Shown here in pieces: positions 36,453-40,526 of a stretch of 40,526 nt of DNA. Position 1 is the first letter of the stretch; the number at the start of each line of letters is the position of its first letter. The stretch is taken from NCBI GenBank assembly GCA_033557835.1, contig JAWQRO010000384.1:1-40526 (forward strand), read 5' to 3'. The notes beneath the pieces were generated by a model. It saw only the letters and a list, made by a program, of their open reading frames with translations. It did not search any database and was not told the origin of the DNA. Source of the stretch: Helochares maculicollis (lineage: Eukaryota; Arthropoda; Insecta; Coleoptera; Hydrophilidae). The position numbers and the translations under genes were made by a program.

Positions 36453-39400
36453 GTAAGACTTAAGCAACTGATAAATTTTAACCTAAGGCTCATCTTTTAA
36501 AATTAGAAATTAGTAAGATTTGCTCTTGAATAGTAAATCTAATGTCATGTTTACTTATTTATTCTAAAACGGACATATCATGTACAATTTCATTGTATAT
36601 AATTTTGATGAAATCTCAAAGAATCTAAATGTTTTTAATAAAAGAATTGCATATTTATCTCACTTAAGTTTTATTGAAACACAGAAAACACTACATATTT
36701 ACAAAATATTACATAAAACAAACAGTTCCAATTTTCTTTTCAATCTAGCTTAAATTTTTATTGAGCAATAAGCGCCAGCTAAATATATCACCCACTAGCC
36801 GATATAAATATTTACATTACTAATATTATTATATTCTATGTGACTTATACACAATACGTCAAGCAACTGATATTGTGATCGCAATTTTAAAAACTTTATA
36901 AGCTTTACCTCTTTAACTTATCGTACTTCCAAGATGTAACCATCATTACTTATCTGTCACCCATGAGATTAAGTAACGTGTACATAGGAGACGAATAAAT
37001 TAAACAAAACAAGTCAGATTTTGTCATAAAAATGGCAGATTCCAGTAAAAAATTATTAGAGAATATAAAAATTGAACAGACGATACCGGAAGATGAAAAT
37101 CGAGGAGCGTCCAAAAGAATATCCCAAATCAAAAAAGAAAGAAGATCGAGTTTGCTCAGATTTCGGCAGATAAAACAAGAATGTGACCGAAAGCTAAAAG
37201 TTAAAAGAGAAAGTTTGATGCGGAAGTCTCTAAACCAACTGAAAGCTGCCAAATTGGAGCGGCTGTCTTCCGGGCAATCTGAATGGCGGAACGCGTTGGT
37301 AGGTTATGAAACTTTAGATTCAACTTGCAAAATTTTTGATTCATTAACAAGCCTGAATTCGAGAAATGAATCTACAAAACATCTAAGTAAACCTTTAAGC
37401 TCACATTGTGAATGGGAAGCAGCTACAGGAAAACGAGGACCTCCAAAAACATGCGTTTTGTGCAAACAATCCTTCTTTGGGTTTTGCGGCAAAGGTAGTT
37501 TACGGGAACACTTGAGAACTCATCGAAACGTTTTGATTTGCTGGGACTGCCAGAAAATATTTAATTCCAAATCTAAGCTTCTTTGGCATATCAACAAATT
37601 CCATATCAGAAGACGGAAGGAGAACTTGCTTAGATGGCAGCATTACCAAAGAGTTGAGGCATATAGGCTTCCCGCCTATTTGGAAACTGTAGACGAAGCT
37701 GAAACATCTGCTAACGAGGAATATTTTAATGGCAATGAAAAGCCTTCGGATGTTAAATCAGAGCTTTTAAAGTCTGATACAAATCATAAAGAAATTATAG
37801 TTTTGTGCGATAAAAATACAAACGTTGTCTCCGAAGAAATTAGTGATTGTCATAGACGAAAATTGGAAGAAACTAAAACAAGCAATATAAGCACTTACGA
37901 TGGGGATGTAGAAATTTTGGAGGATGATATAGAAACTATAATTTTGGAAGATACAGTTATTGAAAGTAACGATCGGAATATTAAAAACGAGACTGTATCA
38001 AGCACAGAGCTTTAGAATGACAAACATAATTCTAGAGAATGTCTATAAAATATTTTAATTGCATTTTTCATTTTTCGTCGAAAAATTAAATTATGTGTTA
38101 AAGAATAAAATTTTTTTGCCCCGAAAGTGAGAGCTTAAAGCGAGTTTCTCGTTGGAGGATAACGATATTGCTTTCGTACATGATTTTTCAATTTCGGGAA
38201 GCCTTCTCATTTCCAAGAAAAGATTTTCGTTGGGAAAATCAAATTTAAGACGACAATTTTACACCTCCGACATTCTAAGGTCTAATTGATCGTATTTGCG
38301 GAAGTTAAGTTAATAAAAATGCATATCAAGGAAATCCAATTTGATCGGAGATTTAATATACACTACATCCTTTGAGCTAAAATTTCTTGGTAAATAGCTT
38401 TTCCCTCGCCTTTAAGCAGAAGTATCTGCAGGTTTACAGATAAAATTTTTAGAGCGCCACGTCAGTTTATTTAAGCTTCTGGCCCTGTACATTGAACACA
38501 TTTAAATTAATTCTACTCTTTGAGAAATTTTAAATTTAATTCTCTATTCTATTCTTCAACTGAATTTATTTTAGACTTTAAAACTACCAACAGTTCATAA
38601 CTTTGGGTAATTTAAAATATCACAATTTTCAAGACGTATGTGGTAAGACTAAATTTTTACAATTGTTGGGTAATTTGATAGAAAACCTCTAATGAGAAAT
38701 TCACGTATTGCTGTAAGGAGAATTTCCTTTATTTATCATAGTAAAAGTATATTTTGGACTCTTAGTTATTTTATATATTTGCGACAAACACTAAGAATTA
38801 AAGTAATTAGAAATTTATTTTCACAATTTCAGGTACGTGATGACTTTCGGTTACTTCATAACAGATTGCGACTCTTTAGTTTCTCTAGTCGCCGGCTCGT
38901 TGCAGTCAAAACAAACATGCAAACTTTTAGAGAAGCTTTCCCATCTACCTGGCCCCATTGGGGAATTACGAACTTTGGAGAAAAACATGCAAAGGTCCAT
39001 TGTGGGAATTTTGGTTGCCTATTTAACCGTTTTTACATCTTACGCTTACGTAGGATGGCTAAGGCTTGCTTATGAATTCGAAGGGCCCTACTATTGCACT
39101 ATGCTAGGTATTTTTTTAGAACAAATATAGCCCTTTATATGCCTAAAAGGTCAATTATTTCAGATCAACCATTTGGTGTGGTGCTCAGAGGTTTTGTGGT
39201 ATTAATTCCTACAGTAGAAATAGGACTAGTTGTTATGGTCACTCTGTTAGTTTGCAGAAAATTTAAAGATTTGGCCGAGGCAACCCATTTAACTATAGAA
39301 AACTTGCAGACAGTTCTTCAAGATTCTCCAACCACAATAAGTACTTTAGATAATTTAGCCGAAACTCACGAAGAAATTTCAGCGAGCCTAAAAGGCATTA

Positions 39401-39973
39401 ACGGATGCGTAGGTCTTCAACTTCTTATGGCTGTATCTTCCAGTTTGTATACTATGATTTATTATTTATACAGATACAGCACATCAAGTGATGAAGGGCG
39501 CACTAATAACACTCACGAACGCATACATTACATTATTGGATTAACATATCGTATAAGCAAACTAGTTATTTACATGGTTCTTGGCCAAAATGTTGCCAAT
39601 TATGTAAGATTAACTTACATTATAATAATCGCTAATACATTATTTTGCTATTTCTGATGAAACAATTCTTATTGACTGTCGTATACTTTGGAAAATTCGT
39701 ATGTTTCAGTCGCAGTTACCATTGAAGACCTTACAAAAAGGTAAAGTTTTGCATCTTTCAATGCCGCTACAACAACAAATACAAAGCTTAATGATGCAAT
39801 GGTATGGAAAAGAGGGATCTTTATCCGCGCTAAACGTTATCAAGTTAGGACCTTGGTTAGTGGCTCCAATTGTTGGAAACGTAGCGACTTATTTGTTAGT
39901 CGTTCTTCAATTTCGAACTTCATACAAACCAGGAATGAACAACAGCACATCCAAATTTGAATCAATTTTCTAA
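36088..39973 (+). CDS. Gustatory receptor (insect Gr family, 4 exons)
   Basis: Seven-transmembrane ligand-gated ion channel subunit of gustatory neurons. Exons 36088-36452, 38833-39107, 39164-39603 and 39710-39973 join in frame (introns phase 2, 1, 0) to give 447 aa. Hydrophobic segments lie near residues 85-106, 125-145, 177-197, 219-243, 295-316, 334-354 and 408-428. The last carries the family signature TYLLVVLQF (T420, Y421, Q427, F428). The N-terminus before TM1 is long (about 84 aa), with LVTFWCRIVGILPI just before it. The phase-0 intron ahead of the last exon fits the old intron pattern of insect chemoreceptors. The subfamily (sugar, CO2, bitter) and ligand cannot be assigned. Intron 1 (2380 bases) contains the zinc-finger gene on the same strand. 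Confidence 0.95.
36453..37031 (+). other. Receptor intron 1, part before the nested gene
   Basis: AT-rich. An AATAAA occurs at 36637-36642, which could end transcripts from receptor exon 1 early. The last part must also hold the nested gene's promoter and 5' UTR; no TATA box is obvious. Confidence 0.6.
37032..38015 (+). CDS. Two-finger C2H2 zinc-finger protein, intronless, nested in the receptor intron
   Basis: A single 327-aa frame with a good start context (AAAAATGG) and an AATAAA about 90 bases after the stop. Residues 1-80 are highly charged and probably helical (ISQIKKERRSSLLRFRQIKQ region). Two C2H2 fingers follow: finger 1 Cys141/Cys144/His160/His164 with 15 residues between the pairs (12 is usual), and finger 2 Cys170/Cys173/His186/His191 with canonical C-x2-C-x12-H-x4-H spacing. 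Basic residues (HIRRRKENLLRWQ) follow finger 2. The C-terminal third (about 215-327) is acidic, with ILEDDIETIILED. The layout suggests a nuclear DNA- or RNA-binding protein. I do not recognise an orthologue. It may be a retrocopy or an old intronless gene. Confidence 0.9.
   Translation: MADSSKKLLENIKIEQTIPEDENRGASKRISQIKKERRSSLLRFRQIKQECDRKLKVKRESLMRKSLNQLKAAKLERLSSGQSEWRNALVGYETLDSTCKIFDSLTSLNSRNESTKHLSKPLSSHCEWEAATGKRGPPKTCVLCKQSFFGFCGKGSLREHLRTHRNVLICWDCQKIFNSKSKLLWHINKFHIRRRKENLLRWQHYQRVEAYRLPAYLETVDEAETSANEEYFNGNEKPSDVKSELLKSDTNHKEIIVLCDKNTNVVSEEISDCHRRKLEETKTSNISTYDGDVEILEDDIETIILEDTVIESNDRNIKNETVSSTEL
38070..38086 (+). repeat. Hairpin in the zinc-finger 3' UTR
   Basis: A perfect palindrome, ATTTTTCG-T-CGAAAAAT, between the stop codon and the polyadenylation signal. 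It could be a small RNA hairpin; the role is unknown. Confidence 0.55.
38104..38109 (+). terminator. Zinc-finger gene polyadenylation signal
   Basis: AATAAA about 90 bases after the stop, followed by a T-rich stretch. It lies inside the receptor's first intron in the sense orientation. Confidence 0.8.
38833..39107 (+). CDS. Gustatory receptor exon 2
   Basis: Completes Trp122 and encodes TM2 and TM3 up to residue 213. Donor CTAG|GTATTT; the intron that follows is only 56 bases. Confidence 0.93.
39164..39603 (+). CDS. Gustatory receptor exon 3
   Basis: Acceptor TCAATTATTTCAG. Encodes residues 214-360: TM4, a long intracellular loop (TIENLQTVLQDSP, ETHEEISASLKGING), TM5 and TM6. Donor TAT|GTAAGA, phase 0. 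Confidence 0.93.
39710..39973 (+). CDS. Gustatory receptor exon 4 (TY-x5-QF signature)
   Basis: Acceptor TTCGTATGTTTCAG. Encodes residues 361-447: the intracellular segment before TM7 (MPLQQQIQSLMMQWYGKEG), TM7 with TYLLVVLQF, and a short tail ending in SIF. Confidence 0.95.
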   Translation, partial: SQLPLKTLQKGKVLHLSMPLQQQIQSLMMQWYGKEGSLSALNVIKLGPWLVAPIVGNVATYLLVVLQFRTSYKPGMNNSTSKFESIF

Positions 39974-40142
39974 ATATGTAACCTTTGTATACTTGAAACA
40001 GAAATATATTCATAAAAAAGTTATTCAAAATATGCATTTTGTACTTAATAGAACGCAGCCATTTGTACGGCTTGAGTCAGCTTGATTGATGTTTATTATG
40101 TGCTCCTTTTATTTTGTTTTAATAATGTCCAATGTTCAATGT

Positions 40143-40158
40143 CCACCTTCATAGGTGG
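40143..40158 (+). repeat. Small hairpin in the receptor 3' region
   Basis: CCACCT-TCAT-AGGTGG, a perfect 6-bp stem with a 4-base loop, about 35 bases before AATAAA and just after short direct repeats of AATGTC/CAATGT. Confidence 0.5.
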
Positions 40159-40192
40159 TTGAGTTCATGAGTTTAAATTCAAATAGAATCAA

Positions 40193-40198
40193 AATAAA
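40193..40198 (+). terminator. Probable gustatory receptor polyadenylation signal
   Basis: The first exact AATAAA after the receptor stop, 220 bases downstream. A weaker variant CATAAA lies near 40011. Confidence 0.65.
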
Positions 40199-40526
40199 AC
40201 GATATTCTCCACACAAAACATCTTCAATCGATGATTACAAAAAGTGTGAATTAAAAAAGCTATTTTTAACCCCAGACATGAAATCTATTATATTTACGAA
40301 AAAACTATAATAATCCACAATACTAAAAATGCAAGCTTTTAAAATAATTGAAGTATAAAAACCATTTATTAGAATTAATAGATGTCATGAAGGGTTTGTT
40401 ATGTTATGGTATTATCTAAATGATTTTTTACGTACTTGTGTCTGTGAGTAATCGATTATTTTTTTAACATAGCCTGTTAAAAAGGCATCTGTCAGTCCTC
40501 TATGTTATATATATATATTTAAATAT

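Larger units (their letters stand above)
38016..38832 (+). other. Zinc-finger 3' UTR and remaining receptor intron 1
   Basis: After the 3' UTR the sequence is ordinary AT-rich intron up to the acceptor TTCACAATTTCAG (ends 38832). No further gene is seen. Confidence 0.8.
39974..40526 (+). other. Receptor 3' UTR and right-end intergenic DNA
   Basis: No further coding sequence is seen. It contains the receptor polyadenylation signal, a small hairpin and a short TA run at 40506-40518. Confidence 0.7.

Noticed and set aside
36950..37252. 100-codon minus-strand frame opposite the zinc-finger gene
   Set aside because: Shadow of the zinc-finger coding strand; no independent support.
38692..39075. 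127-codon plus-strand frame overlapping receptor exon 2
   Set aside because: It is the alternative frame of the receptor exon plus upstream intron. The spliced receptor frame explains the region.
1..40526. CRISPR arrays, tRNA or rRNA genes, bacterial operons or intact viral genes
   Set aside because: None found by eye. The direct repeats present are microsatellites or diverged transposon copies without regular spacers.

Overview
This is an AT-rich nuclear segment of an insect genome. Four spliced or intronless protein-coding genes sit in it, separated by long non-coding stretches with microsatellites and heavily decayed transposons. The insect assignment rests on a gustatory receptor with the C-terminal TY-x5-QF signature, an RGK-type GTPase with the basic arginine/serine run seen in insect Rgk proteins, GT-AG introns, and AAUAAA signals. 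The order cannot be fixed from sequence alone; a beetle is plausible but unproven.

Left three quarters (1-30.1 kb): a partial minus-strand RGK GTPase gene. Its first recognisable coding exon (29471-29933) is GC-richer than its surroundings. It joins in frame, across an intron of about 24 kb, to the exon with the GTP-binding P-loop (5280-5507). The rest of the G domain lies beyond base 1. The giant intron holds no confident gene. It does hold a fossil transposon gene with a CGGQNRN signature (about 11.5-12.6 kb), two diverged foldback repeats (17.7-18.5 kb), paired repeat tails (18.6 and 19.0 kb), short hairpins, microsatellites and a few exon-like open stretches.

Middle (30.5-35.7 kb): a complete minus-strand HtrA2/Omi mitochondrial serine protease gene, four exons, 415 aa, with His153, Asp185 and Ser263 as the catalytic triad and a C-terminal PDZ domain. 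Its 3' end lies only a few hundred bases from the start of the RGK gene. Its third intron carries a second, unidentified decayed coding relic on the opposite strand.

Right end (36.1-40.0 kb): head-to-head with HtrA2, a plus-strand gustatory receptor gene of four exons and 447 aa. Its 2.4-kb first intron encloses, on the same strand, a complete intronless gene for a 327-aa two-finger C2H2 protein with its own polyadenylation signal.

The genes do not form a pathway: they are a calcium-channel or cytoskeleton regulator, a mitochondrial quality-control protease, a chemoreceptor and a probable nucleic-acid-binding protein. The arrangement is the interesting part: close packing of HtrA2 with its neighbours, a nested same-strand gene, and intronic transposon fossils. 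No CRISPR array, tRNA, rRNA or prokaryotic-type system was seen.
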